A stretch of 8,064 bases of DNA. Source: VFMC01 sp044359565 (lineage in GTDB: Bacteria; Actinomycetota; Acidimicrobiia; Acidimicrobiales; Ilumatobacteraceae). The translations under genes were made by a program, and so were the position numbers. The stretch is from positions 1 through 8,064 of the forward strand of contig JBIKLX010000148.1 in NCBI GenBank assembly GCA_044359565.1. Reading direction: 5' to 3'. The notes under the pieces are model-generated. The model had not been told where the DNA came from. It saw only the letters and a list, made by a program, of their open reading frames with translations, and ran no database searches. Shown here piece by piece: positions 1-6,596 of this stretch (position 1 is its first letter; each line of letters begins with the position of its first letter).

Positions 1-572
1 TCGCAGCAGCGGGCCACACGGGCGACATCGACAGCGCGTCGGTCGCCCTCCACGACGCCGACCCCACCACGCGCCTGTTGGCCCTCGGCGCGCTGCAGCG
101 GCTGGGCCGCCTCGACGATGCCCAGCTCCTGGCAGCGTTCACCGACGCCGACCCGGGTGTGCGCCGCCGGGCCGTCGACCTGGCCGCCACCCGCCCCGGC
201 CTCGACCTGCTCGGCCCATTGCACGACGACGACCCCTCGGTGGTCGAGCACGCTGCCTGGGCGTGCGGCGAACACGTGACAGTGAACGACACGGTGCTGC
301 ACCGGCTCATCCACCTCGCGGGTTCCTCGCCGGCGGCGCTGGTGCGCGAGTCGGCGGTAGCGGCGCTGGGCGCCATCGGCGACGAACGCGGCCTGCCCGC
401 GGTGCTGGCCGGCTGCGCCGATGCACCCGCCATCCGCCGCCGGGCCGTGCTGGCCCTCGCCCCGTTCGAGGGGCCAGAGGTGGAAGCCGCCATCGACGAG
501 GCGCTCACCGACCGCGACTGGCAGGTGCGCCAGGCAGCCGACGACCTGCGCCGAGCGGCCAGCGGCGACTGA
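1..572 (+). CDS. HEAT-repeat protein, C-terminal part (5' end outside window)
   Basis: The frame is open from base 3 with no stop before the left edge, so the gene starts upstream; the in-frame TTG at 78 is only an internal codon. About 189 residues are visible. They form tandem helical repeats of roughly 30 residues, with recurring D-A-D/D-D-D-P then V/A-R-x-x-A signatures (for example DADPGVRRRAVDLAA, RESAVAALGAIGDERG and DRDWQVRQAADDLRR). This is the pattern of PBS-lyase-like HEAT repeats, with about five or six repeats here. Such solenoids usually act as protein-protein scaffolds; no catalytic motif, signal peptide or membrane segment is visible. The product ends in a charged tail (RRAASGD) at a TGA. 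It converges on the membrane-protein gene, with 23 bp between the stops. The specific role and the N-terminal domain, if any, cannot be judged. Confidence 0.8.
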   Translation, partial: AAAGHTGDIDSASVALHDADPTTRLLALGALQRLGRLDDAQLLAAFTDADPGVRRRAVDLAATRPGLDLLGPLHDDDPSVVEHAAWACGEHVTVNDTVLHRLIHLAGSSPAALVRESAVAALGAIGDERGLPAVLAGCADAPAIRRRAVLALAPFEGPEVEAAIDEALTDRDWQVRQAADDLRRAASGD

Positions 573-575
573 ACC

Positions 576-588
576 CGTCGGGCCGACG
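576..588. terminator. Small GC-rich inverted repeat between convergent stops (possible shared terminator)
   Basis: CGTCGG, one G, then CCGACG forms a perfect 13-bp inverted repeat in the 23-bp gap between the HEAT gene and the convergent membrane-protein gene. The arms are short, the usable loop would consume the inner pairs, and no T-tract follows on either strand. It is at best a weak bidirectional terminator. Confidence 0.25.
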
Positions 589-595
589 TAGTGCC

Positions 596-2014
596 TCAGT
601 GCACCGTCAACTCCTGACGGATACGGCCGCCGCGACGGGTGAGCAGCAATGCCACGGCGATGATGACGCCGCCCGACACCATGATCAGCAGGGGTGCACG
701 ACCCTCGCCGGGGAAGAAGCGATTGATTGCCCAGGGCACGTTCACCAGCAGACCCAGCGAACCGAACACCGACATCAAGGCCCACTTCGGCATCGTGCCG
801 ATGGCGATGAGCGCCACCGCAGTGACGAGGCCGAACAGCGTGGCGAAGGCGACCGACTGCACACCGCACAGAGCAGCGCCGCCCACCAGCGCGAAGCCAC
901 CCAGCAGCGTGACCACGATGGCGAGGCGCACCCGCGGCAGGGTGGCCAGCAGCACCAGCGCGCCGCCGATCGCCCACGTCACCACACCCGTGGCGATGCC
1001 TGCGCCGCGAGCGAAGAACACCAGGGTGCTCGGCACGGCCTGCAGCGAGGCGAACACACCGATCACGGCCACCACCCGACGCTCCAAGCGGCTGGGCAGC
1101 AGCTCGTCGAGCGCTGCCAGCCCCACCACCCCCACAGCACTGGCGGTGACGAGCAACTGGCCGAACCCCTGCCAGTCGGTGGTGACGATGGTGGCCCCGA
1201 TCAGCAGGGCGATGGCCCCCACGGCCTCGCTCACGACCGGGAGCGGAGTGAGGCGCACCACGCCGAGTTCGAGGATCGTGATGCCCACGGCCCACACCAC
1301 CAATCCGGCCACACCGGCGCTCGCGATCTGCGCGGTGAGGGTGCCGGCGGTCACGACGATCGCCACCAGGAAGGGCACCTGCTGCAGCAGTCGAGGCCGA
1401 CCGGCCCACGTCCATCCGGCGTGCACCGCCACGGTGCCCGCCACGGCCGAGGCGGTCACCAGGTCGTCGGCCGCGTCGAACACATCGACCGCCACCACGC
1501 CGGCGCACAGCCCGGCCGCGACGGTGGACAGGAACCAGAGAAATCCCCGCAGGCGGGCGAGCGCCGGATGCGGCGCCTCGCGGATGAAGAAGCCCGCCGC
1601 CAGCAGCACCAACGAGGCACCACCCGACAAGCCGACCCGACCGGCGCTCGACGTGGTGTCCCACACGCGCGAGAGCAGCAGCACCAGCCCGGAGATGGCC
1701 AACACACCACCGAGGTAGCCGAGCGCCTCGGCCACCGAGGGGAGTCGGCCGGCCTCGACCCGGCGGGCAACGGCGCGGCCCGGGGCGACCGGATGAGGCA
1801 GGGGCTGGGTGCTCGGCGCCCCCTGCGGTGGGGTGAGCGGACCCGACCGCGCCTGTTCGAATCCACCGATGGTCACGGCCTGCGCGTGGGTGAGCAGGCC
1901 CGCTCGCTCCCATTCGGCGATTCGCTGGGCGACGAGTGCGCCGGCATCGCCGTCGGGATGATGCGTCGCGTCCGGGATGGCACTGCGCCGGGTGACGGTC
2001 GGGGTGTTGGTCAT
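596..2014 (-). CDS. Polytopic membrane protein with DUF2157-like N-terminus, function unknown
   Basis: The start is ATG at 2014 (MTNTPTVTRR), set by a GGAGG six bases upstream; the frame stays open further upstream only because of high GC. The product is 472 residues. Residues 25-55 form a short amphipathic helix of the kind W-E-x-A-G-L-L-T-x-x-Q-A-x-x-I, as seen at the N-terminus of DUF2157 membrane proteins. A Pro-rich linker (58-80) follows. Then come about 13-14 hydrophobic segments, roughly 97-115, 125-144, 157-178, 185-203, 212-230, 232-250, 259-278, 284-303, 312-334, 337-358, 362-383, 385-406, 411-430 and 440-459. The tail is a basic RRGGRIRQE. A conserved-looking P-W-A-I-x-R-F-F-P-G-E-G-R-A-P loop precedes the last helix. 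There is no transporter signature and no catalytic motif that I recognise. Family assignment is by eye; function is unknown. Confidence 0.82.
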   Translation of the reverse strand: MTNTPTVTRRSAIPDATHHPDGDAGALVAQRIAEWERAGLLTHAQAVTIGGFEQARSGPLTPPQGAPSTQPLPHPVAPGRAVARRVEAGRLPSVAEALGYLGGVLAISGLVLLLSRVWDTTSSAGRVGLSGGASLVLLAAGFFIREAPHPALARLRGFLWFLSTVAAGLCAGVVAVDVFDAADDLVTASAVAGTVAVHAGWTWAGRPRLLQQVPFLVAIVVTAGTLTAQIASAGVAGLVVWAVGITILELGVVRLTPLPVVSEAVGAIALLIGATIVTTDWQGFGQLLVTASAVGVVGLAALDELLPSRLERRVVAVIGVFASLQAVPSTLVFFARGAGIATGVVTWAIGGALVLLATLPRVRLAIVVTLLGGFALVGGAALCGVQSVAFATLFGLVTAVALIAIGTMPKWALMSVFGSLGLLVNVPWAINRFFPGEGRAPLLIMVSGGVIIAVALLLTRRGGRIRQELTVH

Positions 2015-2020
2015 GGTCTG

Positions 2021-2025
2021 CCTCC
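2021..2025 (-). promoter_or_regulatory. Shine-Dalgarno GGAGG of the polytopic membrane protein
   Basis: CCTCC on the plus strand reads GGAGG on the minus strand, six bases before the ATG at 2014. It fixes this start against several upstream in-frame ATG/GTG codons that would run antisense through the PAQR gene. Confidence 0.8.
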
Positions 2026-2132
2026 GTGACGATCCGAGTATCAGCATCGGCGCCGACGGGGTGATGCGACGAGAGGCGAACGGCCCGATTCCGGCGACCA
2101 GCGACCCGATCGCCGACGGCCTCGCCCGACTC

Positions 2133-2136
2133 AGGA
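2133..2136 (+). promoter_or_regulatory. Candidate ribosome-binding site (AGGA) for the PAQR gene
   Basis: AGGA lies seven bases before ATG 2144. It is the best purine match in front of either candidate start and is the reason the longer form was chosen. The match is short, so the decision is tentative. Confidence 0.4.
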
Positions 2137-2143
2137 TGCGGGC

Positions 2144-2884
2144 ATGCGGCTGCCGGCCTGGGACGGTCATGACCATGCGGCGCACCACGCAGCGAGCGAG
2201 CTGACCATGGCGCTCGCGGCACCGATCGACGTAACCCTCGACGTGCCGCTCGGTACGCCCGCGCGGCCTCTGTGGCGCGGCTTGCTGCACCAGTGGGCGC
2301 TGTTCACCGCCGTGCCGCTGATGGTGCTGCTGGCCGTGCTGGCCGACGGCACCAAGGCCCGTGTGGCCGTCATCGTCTACGCCTTCGGGCTGTGCTCGAT
2401 GTTCGCGGCGTCGACCACCTATCACCGGTGGGTGCACACCCTGCGCGCCCGCAGCATCTGGCAGCGCACCGACCACGCCATGATCTACGCCGCCATCGCC
2501 GGATCGTTCACGCCCGTGTGCGTCCTGGCCATGCCGAACCCGTGGGGCGTCGCCCTGCTCGTGTTCATCTGGACCGGCGCCGTCGTGGGCGCGGTGCTGA
2601 AGCTCGCCGCCTGGCACCGGGCGCGCATCATCGGCGCCGTGCTCTACATGGCCCTGTCGTGGATCGGTGTCACCGCGGTGCCGTTCCTGTACAACCGGTA
2701 CGGCGCACTGCCCGTGGTGCTGCTGCTCACCGGCGGACTGGCCTACACGGTGGGCGCCATCGGGTTCGCCCGGCAGTGGCCGCGCCTGTCGCCCGCCGTG
2801 TTCTCGTACCACGAGGTGTGGCACGTGTTCACCATCGTCGCCGCTGCGCTGCAGTGGGGCGCGGTGTGGACGATCGCCACCTGA
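2144..2884 (+). CDS. Hemolysin III / PAQR-family membrane protein
   Basis: A 246-residue (or 225-residue) integral membrane protein with seven predicted helices and the metal-site residues of the PAQR/hemolysin III superfamily. These are S-x-x-Y-H at 90-94, D110-H111 in the loop before IAGSFTP (118-124), and H-x-x-x-H at 223-227 near the last helix. In characterised PAQR proteins the His/Asp set binds zinc and the fold resembles hydrolases such as ceramidases. The bacterial name 'hemolysin III' is historical, and haemolysis should not be assumed. Two starts compete. ATG 2144 has AGGA seven bases upstream and adds a His-rich leader (HDHAAHH, residues 9-15). ATG 2207 (MALAAP) gives a more usual length but has only a weak ribosome site. 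I chose 2144 on the ribosome site alone. The gene is divergent from the membrane-protein gene and ends 7 bp from the convergent PAS gene. Confidence 0.85.
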   Translation: MRLPAWDGHDHAAHHAASELTMALAAPIDVTLDVPLGTPARPLWRGLLHQWALFTAVPLMVLLAVLADGTKARVAVIVYAFGLCSMFAASTTYHRWVHTLRARSIWQRTDHAMIYAAIAGSFTPVCVLAMPNPWGVALLVFIWTGAVVGAVLKLAAWHRARIIGAVLYMALSWIGVTAVPFLYNRYGALPVVLLLTGGLAYTVGAIGFARQWPRLSPAVFSYHEVWHVFTIVAAALQWGAVWTIAT

Positions 2885-2895
2885 GTGCCGCTCAG
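2881..2895. terminator. Hairpin formed across two facing stop codons
   Basis: CTGAG, a TGCCG loop, then CTCAG gives a 5-bp stem that contains both TGA stops of the converging PAQR and PAS genes. No T-tract follows on either strand. It may slow polymerase but is a weak terminator candidate. Confidence 0.25.
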
Positions 2896-3746
2896 TCCGA
2901 CGAGCCCCGTCCGTTCGGATCGTCGAGCGACCAGCCGCGCCGCTGGTCGAAGATGGTCCGACGGATGTTGGCGATGGTCACCTCGAGATCGTCGACGAGG
3001 AGTTCCAGCCGCTCGCGCACATCGGCATCGAGGTACGGGTGCATCTGCAGCGCCTGCAACGACGACGACAGCCCGAACAGGCGCTGCTGCACCGTGTCGT
3101 GCAGCATCCGCGCGGTCTCCTCGCGCTGTGCAACCGTCGCGAACTGTGCGGCCGCCAGTTGGGCCTGGCGCAGTTCGGTCACGTCGACGAGCGCCAGCCT
3201 GAGCTGATCGCCTGCCGGCGTGCGCCGGGCCTCGATAGCGACGACGGCGTCCGGCTGGGCGTACCGCACCAGCGGCACCTCGCAGGTGTGTTCGCCACGG
3301 GTACGCAGGGCGCGCTCGATGAAGCGATCGACCATGTCGCGGTCGGCCTGCGCCACCTTGTCGACGAATCGCAGTCCGAGCGCCCTCGCCCGCTCCACGC
3401 CCAGCAACTCGGCCCCGATGAGGTTCGACTGCACGACCACCCCATCGGCATCGAGGGTGAGGTACCCGGCGGGGGCGAAGTCGTAGAGGTCGACGTAGCG
3501 GGCAAGGCTCTCGGCCAGGCGCTCGCGTGCCTGGCGCAACTCCTGCTGCTGGAGGTCGAGTTCGATCTGGTGCACGGCGAGCTGATGGACGAGGCGCATC
3601 GTCTCATCACGATCGAGTTCAGGCTGGTGGCCGGTGCGCCGGGCGAGGATCGCTTCGGCCCGACCCAGGAGATCGGTGAGGTCGGAATCGGCGGGGTGCT
3701 CGCCAGCTATGGGCTCGTCGCCGAGCGGCTGGTCGGCGTCGCTCAC
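2892..3746 (-). CDS. PAS protein with histidine-kinase DHp (HisKA_3-like) segment but no ATPase domain
   Basis: 284 residues, GTG start. Residues about 45-85 form a coiled coil (HQLAVHQIELDLQQQELRQA), followed by a PAS domain (about 86-195, starting YDFAPAGYLTLDADG and ending VDVTELRQAQ). Residues about 203-268 match the dimerisation/phosphoacceptor helix pair of DevS/NarL-type kinases: E-E-T-A-R-M-L-H216-D-T-V-Q-Q-R-L-F, then the second helix ending NIRRTIFDQRR. In ordinary kinases of this family an HATPase_c domain of about 90-100 residues follows. Here the protein ends 16 residues later, and the next gene begins on the other strand, so no N, G1 or G2 box exists. H216 could be phosphorylated only in trans, or the segment may just dimerise. 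The gene overlaps the upstream CheB-CheR fusion by GTGA with a weak ribosome site, implying translational coupling. Confidence 0.85.
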   Translation of the reverse strand: MSDADQPLGDEPIAGEHPADSDLTDLLGRAEAILARRTGHQPELDRDETMRLVHQLAVHQIELDLQQQELRQARERLAESLARYVDLYDFAPAGYLTLDADGVVVQSNLIGAELLGVERARALGLRFVDKVAQADRDMVDRFIERALRTRGEHTCEVPLVRYAQPDAVVAIEARRTPAGDQLRLALVDVTELRQAQLAAAQFATVAQREETARMLHDTVQQRLFGLSSSLQALQMHPYLDADVRERLELLVDDLEVTIANIRRTIFDQRRGWSLDDPNGRGSSD

Positions 3747-6391
3747 GACGCACCGTCTTCGCGGAGCCGCGCCTCGAGCGCCTTCGCCTCGGTGACATCG
3801 GTGAACGTCATCACCACACCGTCGACACCACCGTCGTGGGTGCGATAGGGCATCACCCGCACGGCGAACCAGCGACCGTCGTCGGTGGTCACCTCGCGCC
3901 CGACGGCGCTGTCGTTCGCAAGGGCCGCCCTCACATCCGCGCCGAGCTCGGGGTACCGCACACTGCTGGTGAGGTCGGTAACGGGCCTGCCGACATCGGT
4001 GTCGAGCAGGTTCACCAGCGTGCCCATACGTGGTGTGAACCTGCGCACCCGCAACTCGGCGTCGAGGAAGAGCGTCGCGATCTGCGTGCTGTCGAGCAGG
4101 TTCGCCATGTCGTCGCTGGCAAGGGTGAGCTCGTCGACGCGGTTCTGCAGCTCGCGGTTCAGGGTCTGCAGCTCCTCGTTCATCGACTGCATCTCCTCCA
4201 TCGAAATGGTGAGTTCCTCGTTGATCGACTGCAACTCCTCGTTCGTCGACTGCAATTCCTCGTTCAGCGACGCCAACTCTTCGCGCGTGCTCTGCGCGTC
4301 GTCGTAGGCGGCACGCAACTCGGTGTACGCGGTCTCCAACTCGTCGTTCAGCTCCGACACCAGGTCGTGGTTCGGCGGCGCTGTCGCTGCGTCGGCACCG
4401 ACGAGCTGCTCCACCACTGGACGCTCCTCGAACACCACCAACACCAGGTCGGATCCGGCATCGTCGCGCTGGAGCGGCCGGACAGTGACGTCGACGAGAT
4501 ACACCGCGTCGTTCACCTCGATGCGCACCTCGTCGATCCGCTGCACGCCGTGCGAGGCGACCGCGGCGCGGAACGCCCGGCCGAGCATCAGTCGCAGTCC
4601 GTCGCGAGCCATCGCCAACAGGTTCCAGTTCGCGCGCCCCGAGGCAGGTTCCAGGTAGTTGCCCGTTCGACCGCTCACATAGACGACGTTGCCCTGCTGG
4701 TCGGTCAGCACCGCTGCCGGGCCGTACGACTGCGCGAGGAGCCGGTCGACCATGTGCTGCAGGTGCAGATTGACACCCTCGACCGCCGCCTTTCCCGGAG
4801 GTGGTACCACCATCGGGGGCTGCGCCAGACCGGCCCGCTGTTCGGCCATGGAGTAGCGGAACAGCCGCACCGGCTGCACCGCTGCGGTGTCGCGGCGGCG
4901 GAAGATGTGAGCCCGCTCCACCACCGGGGCGAACTGCTCGGTGGCATCGCCGATGGTCTCGGCCGTTCCCAGCACCAGCACGCCGCCAGGGTTCAGCGCG
5001 TAGTGCAGCACCGGTAGGAGGCGCTGCTGCAGTTCGGGCTCGAGGTAGATGAGCAGGTTGCGGCAGGTGACGATGTCGAGCCGTGTGAACGGCGGGTCGC
5101 CGAGGATGTCGTGTGGAGCGAACACCACCATCTGACGGATCCGCTTGCTGATCTCGAAGTGTGTCTCGGTGCGCACGAAGAACCGGTCGAGACGGCTCGG
5201 CTCCACGTCGACCGCGATGCCCAGCGGGTACACGCCGGCACGGGCCCGCTCGATGGCCGAGTCGTCGATGTCGGTGGCGAAGATGCGCAGCGTGTAGCGA
5301 GCCGACGACGGTCGACGCTCGAGCGCCTCGACGAACAGCATCGCCAACGTGTACGCCTCCTCACCGGTCGAACACGCAGGAGTCCAGGCGCGAAGCGTGC
5401 CGCCCTCGGGGTACGCGTCGAACAGCGTCGGCAGCACTTCATCGCGCAGTGCGGTCCACACCTCGGGGTCGCGGAAGAAGCTGGTCACCCCGATCATCAA
5501 CTCACGGTGCAACCGACCGAGTTCGGCCGGGTGCTCGTGGAGGTAGCGCAGGTAGTCGGACAGCCTGGCCAGCTGGTGCAGCCCCATCCGTCGTTCGATC
5601 CGGCGCATGATGGTGCCCTGCTTGTACTGCGACACGTCGTGGCCCGTGGCCACCCGGAGCAGTTCGACGATCCGGGTCAGATCGTCGCGGTCGGCGCTGT
5701 CGGCGCGACGTTCGTCCGACACCGCCTCGGCCTGTCGCTCGGCAGCGGCGGTGGCCGGTCGGCTGATGTGCTCGAGCACCAGTCCGGCGAGTTCGTCGAC
5801 CGGGGCGACGACGTCGGCGACATCGGCGTCGACCGCGCTGCGGGGCATGCCGTCGAACGCCGCAGTGCTCGGTTCTTGGACGAACGTGACACCGCCGCTC
5901 TCCTTGATGGCCCGCAGCCCGAGCGTGCCATCGGAACCCATCCCCGACAGCACCACCGCGACGCCAGCTGCGCCCCGCTGTTCGGCGATCGACCGGAACA
6001 GCACGTCCACCGGAAGGCGCAGTCCACGGCCTGCGCCGACCTCGCGAACCAGCAGGGTCGTTCCCGCCATCGCGAGATCGCGGTTGGGAGGGATGACATA
6101 CACCCGGTTCGGCGCCAGCGGCATCCCGTCGGCGGCTTCCACCACCGCCATCGTGGTCGACTTCTGCAGGATGTCGGCGAGCATGCCCTTCCTGGTGGGG
6201 TCGAGGTGTTGCACCACGACGAACGCCACCCCGCAGGTGGCGGGCACCATCGAGAAGAACCGCTCGAGTGCCTCGAGGCCGCCGGCCGAGGCACCGACAC
6301 CCACGACCGGAACCAGCGGCAGGGCCGGAACCAGAGGCACGGGCGACTCGGAGGTCGCCGCTCGATCCGGTTCCGGACTCGTCGCGCTCAC
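3743..6391 (-). CDS. CheB-CheR fusion (methylesterase/methyltransferase) with PAS regions and coiled coil
   Basis: 882 residues, GTG start with AGAAGG seven bases upstream. CheB methylesterase, about 27-210: Ser35 in GVGASAGG, His62 in QHLDP and Asp154 in SGMGSDG form a complete triad. CheR methyltransferase, about 238-500: GVTSFFRD (301-308), the SAM-binding stretch around WTPACSTGEEAYTLA (336-350), FATDIDDSAIERA (371-383) and CRNLLIYL (443-450). A PAS-like domain lies at about 546-655, a coiled coil at about 675-760 with repeated NEELQS heptads, and a second PAS at about 763-870 ending FTDVTEAKALEA. There is no receiver domain before CheB and no chemotaxis genes nearby, so this is more likely a general sensory protein than a classical chemotaxis component. 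In this family the enzymes would modify glutamate side chains, but the target is unknown. It is cytoplasmic, with no membrane segment. The PAS/DHp gene follows with a GTGA overlap. Confidence 0.93.
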   Translation of the reverse strand: MSATSPEPDRAATSESPVPLVPALPLVPVVGVGASAGGLEALERFFSMVPATCGVAFVVVQHLDPTRKGMLADILQKSTTMAVVEAADGMPLAPNRVYVIPPNRDLAMAGTTLLVREVGAGRGLRLPVDVLFRSIAEQRGAAGVAVVLSGMGSDGTLGLRAIKESGGVTFVQEPSTAAFDGMPRSAVDADVADVVAPVDELAGLVLEHISRPATAAAERQAEAVSDERRADSADRDDLTRIVELLRVATGHDVSQYKQGTIMRRIERRMGLHQLARLSDYLRYLHEHPAELGRLHRELMIGVTSFFRDPEVWTALRDEVLPTLFDAYPEGGTLRAWTPACSTGEEAYTLAMLFVEALERRPSSARYTLRIFATDIDDSAIERARAGVYPLGIAVDVEPSRLDRFFVRTETHFEISKRIRQMVVFAPHDILGDPPFTRLDIVTCRNLLIYLEPELQQRLLPVLHYALNPGGVLVLGTAETIGDATEQFAPVVERAHIFRRRDTAAVQPVRLFRYSMAEQRAGLAQPPMVVPPPGKAAVEGVNLHLQHMVDRLLAQSYGPAAVLTDQQGNVVYVSGRTGNYLEPASGRANWNLLAMARDGLRLMLGRAFRAAVASHGVQRIDEVRIEVNDAVYLVDVTVRPLQRDDAGSDLVLVVFEERPVVEQLVGADAATAPPNHDLVSELNDELETAYTELRAAYDDAQSTREELASLNEELQSTNEELQSINEELTISMEEMQSMNEELQTLNRELQNRVDELTLASDDMANLLDSTQIATLFLDAELRVRRFTPRMGTLVNLLDTDVGRPVTDLTSSVRYPELGADVRAALANDSAVGREVTTDDGRWFAVRVMPYRTHDGGVDGVVMTFTDVTEAKALEARLREDGAS
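4112..4369 (-). repeat. Heptad-coding repeat (coiled coil of the CheB-CheR fusion)
   Basis: This stretch encodes residues about 675-760. The core (about 4133-4282) repeats every 21 bases, reading on the coding strand as variants of AACGAGGAGTTGCAGTC, and yields tandem N-E-E-L-Q-S heptads. It is an in-gene repeat that makes the linker helix between the two PAS regions, not a mobile or non-coding repeat. Confidence 0.75.
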
Positions 6392-6398
6392 GTCGTCA

Positions 6399-6404
6399 CC
6401 TTCT
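6399..6404 (-). promoter_or_regulatory. Shine-Dalgarno AGAAGG of the CheB-CheR gene
   Basis: CCTTCT on the plus strand reads AGAAGG on the minus strand, seven bases before the GTG at 6391. It supports this GTG as the start. No convincing -35/-10 pair was found upstream on this strand. Confidence 0.65.
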
Positions 6405-6545
6405 CGATCGCCCCACGGCCGAGGCCCGGGCAGGAAGGCGCACGGTAGCAGTACCGATGCCGAATGCAGTAGGTCGACCGGCCCTCATCGGCAGGCACAA
6501 CCGTCCCGCATGTCCCTGCGCAACCGGGTCGCCGTTCAGCAACTA
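6405..6545. other. Divergent intergenic region, upstream part
   Basis: This lies between the CheB-CheR ribosome site and the ars operator. It contains only small inverted repeats (GGTA-GCAG-TACC near 6434-6445 and GGTCGACC near 6472-6479). A GTTCAGCAAC at 6534-6543 partly resembles one arm of the ars operator. I see no RNA gene, no coding sequence and no clear minus-strand promoter. Confidence 0.4.
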
Positions 6546-6569
6546 TTCACTCAACCGATGTTGAGCGAA
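6546..6569. promoter_or_regulatory. ArsR-type operator (10-4-10 inverted repeat)
   Basis: TTCACTCAAC, spacer CGAT, then GTTGAGCGAA: nine of ten base pairs match between the arms (the A/C pair at 6549/6566 is the only mismatch). The core is TCAA-N6-TTGA, the half-site arrangement of many ArsR/SmtB-family operators. The right arm covers the -35 box of the promoter for the downstream arsR fusion, as expected for autorepression. Both site and regulator are read from sequence; binding is inferred. Confidence 0.75.
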
Positions 6570-6596
6570 CCAAGACTCACTTCTACGCTGGCGCTG
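6561..6596 (+). promoter_or_regulatory. Promoter of the ars operon, probably leaderless
   Basis: TTGAGC (6561-6566, -35), a 17-bp spacer and TACGCT (6584-6589, -10 of the TANNNT form). Six bases after the -10 is the GTG start codon at 6596, the usual distance to the transcription start. No Shine-Dalgarno sequence precedes the GTG. The mRNA would therefore begin at or within a base of the start codon, a common arrangement in actinobacteria. Confidence 0.65.

Noticed and set aside
263..2029. Long plus-strand open frame (588 codons)
   Set aside because: The translation is an R/H/G/Q-rich string with no domain, antisense to the membrane-protein gene.
2015..2824. N-terminal extension of the minus-strand membrane protein to 742 residues
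   Set aside because: The extra 270 residues run antisense through the PAQR gene, are low-complexity G/R/H/Q-rich, and lie upstream of an ATG with an ideal GGAGG. The open frame is a high-GC artefact.
2892..2960. ANTAR RNA-binding domain at the C-terminus of the PAS protein
   Set aside because: PAS-ANTAR proteins are common in actinobacteria, but the E-x-A-R-x-L-H-D-T-V-Q-Q-R-L-F sequence is a kinase H-box and no ANTAR signature follows.
4133..4282. Periodic 21-base repeats considered as a CRISPR or non-coding repeat array
   Set aside because: The period equals seven codons, units are contiguous with no spacers, and the frame encodes coiled-coil heptads of a known protein architecture.
3836..5017. 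Plus-strand open frame of 393 codons
   Set aside because: It is antisense to the PAS/coiled-coil part of the CheB-CheR gene; its apparent L/V/Q-rich repeats are just the complement of the NEELQ repeat.
5111..6448. Plus-strand open frame of 445 codons
   Set aside because: It is antisense to the CheB-CheR fusion, whose catalytic motifs are unambiguous; composition is typical of a mirror frame.
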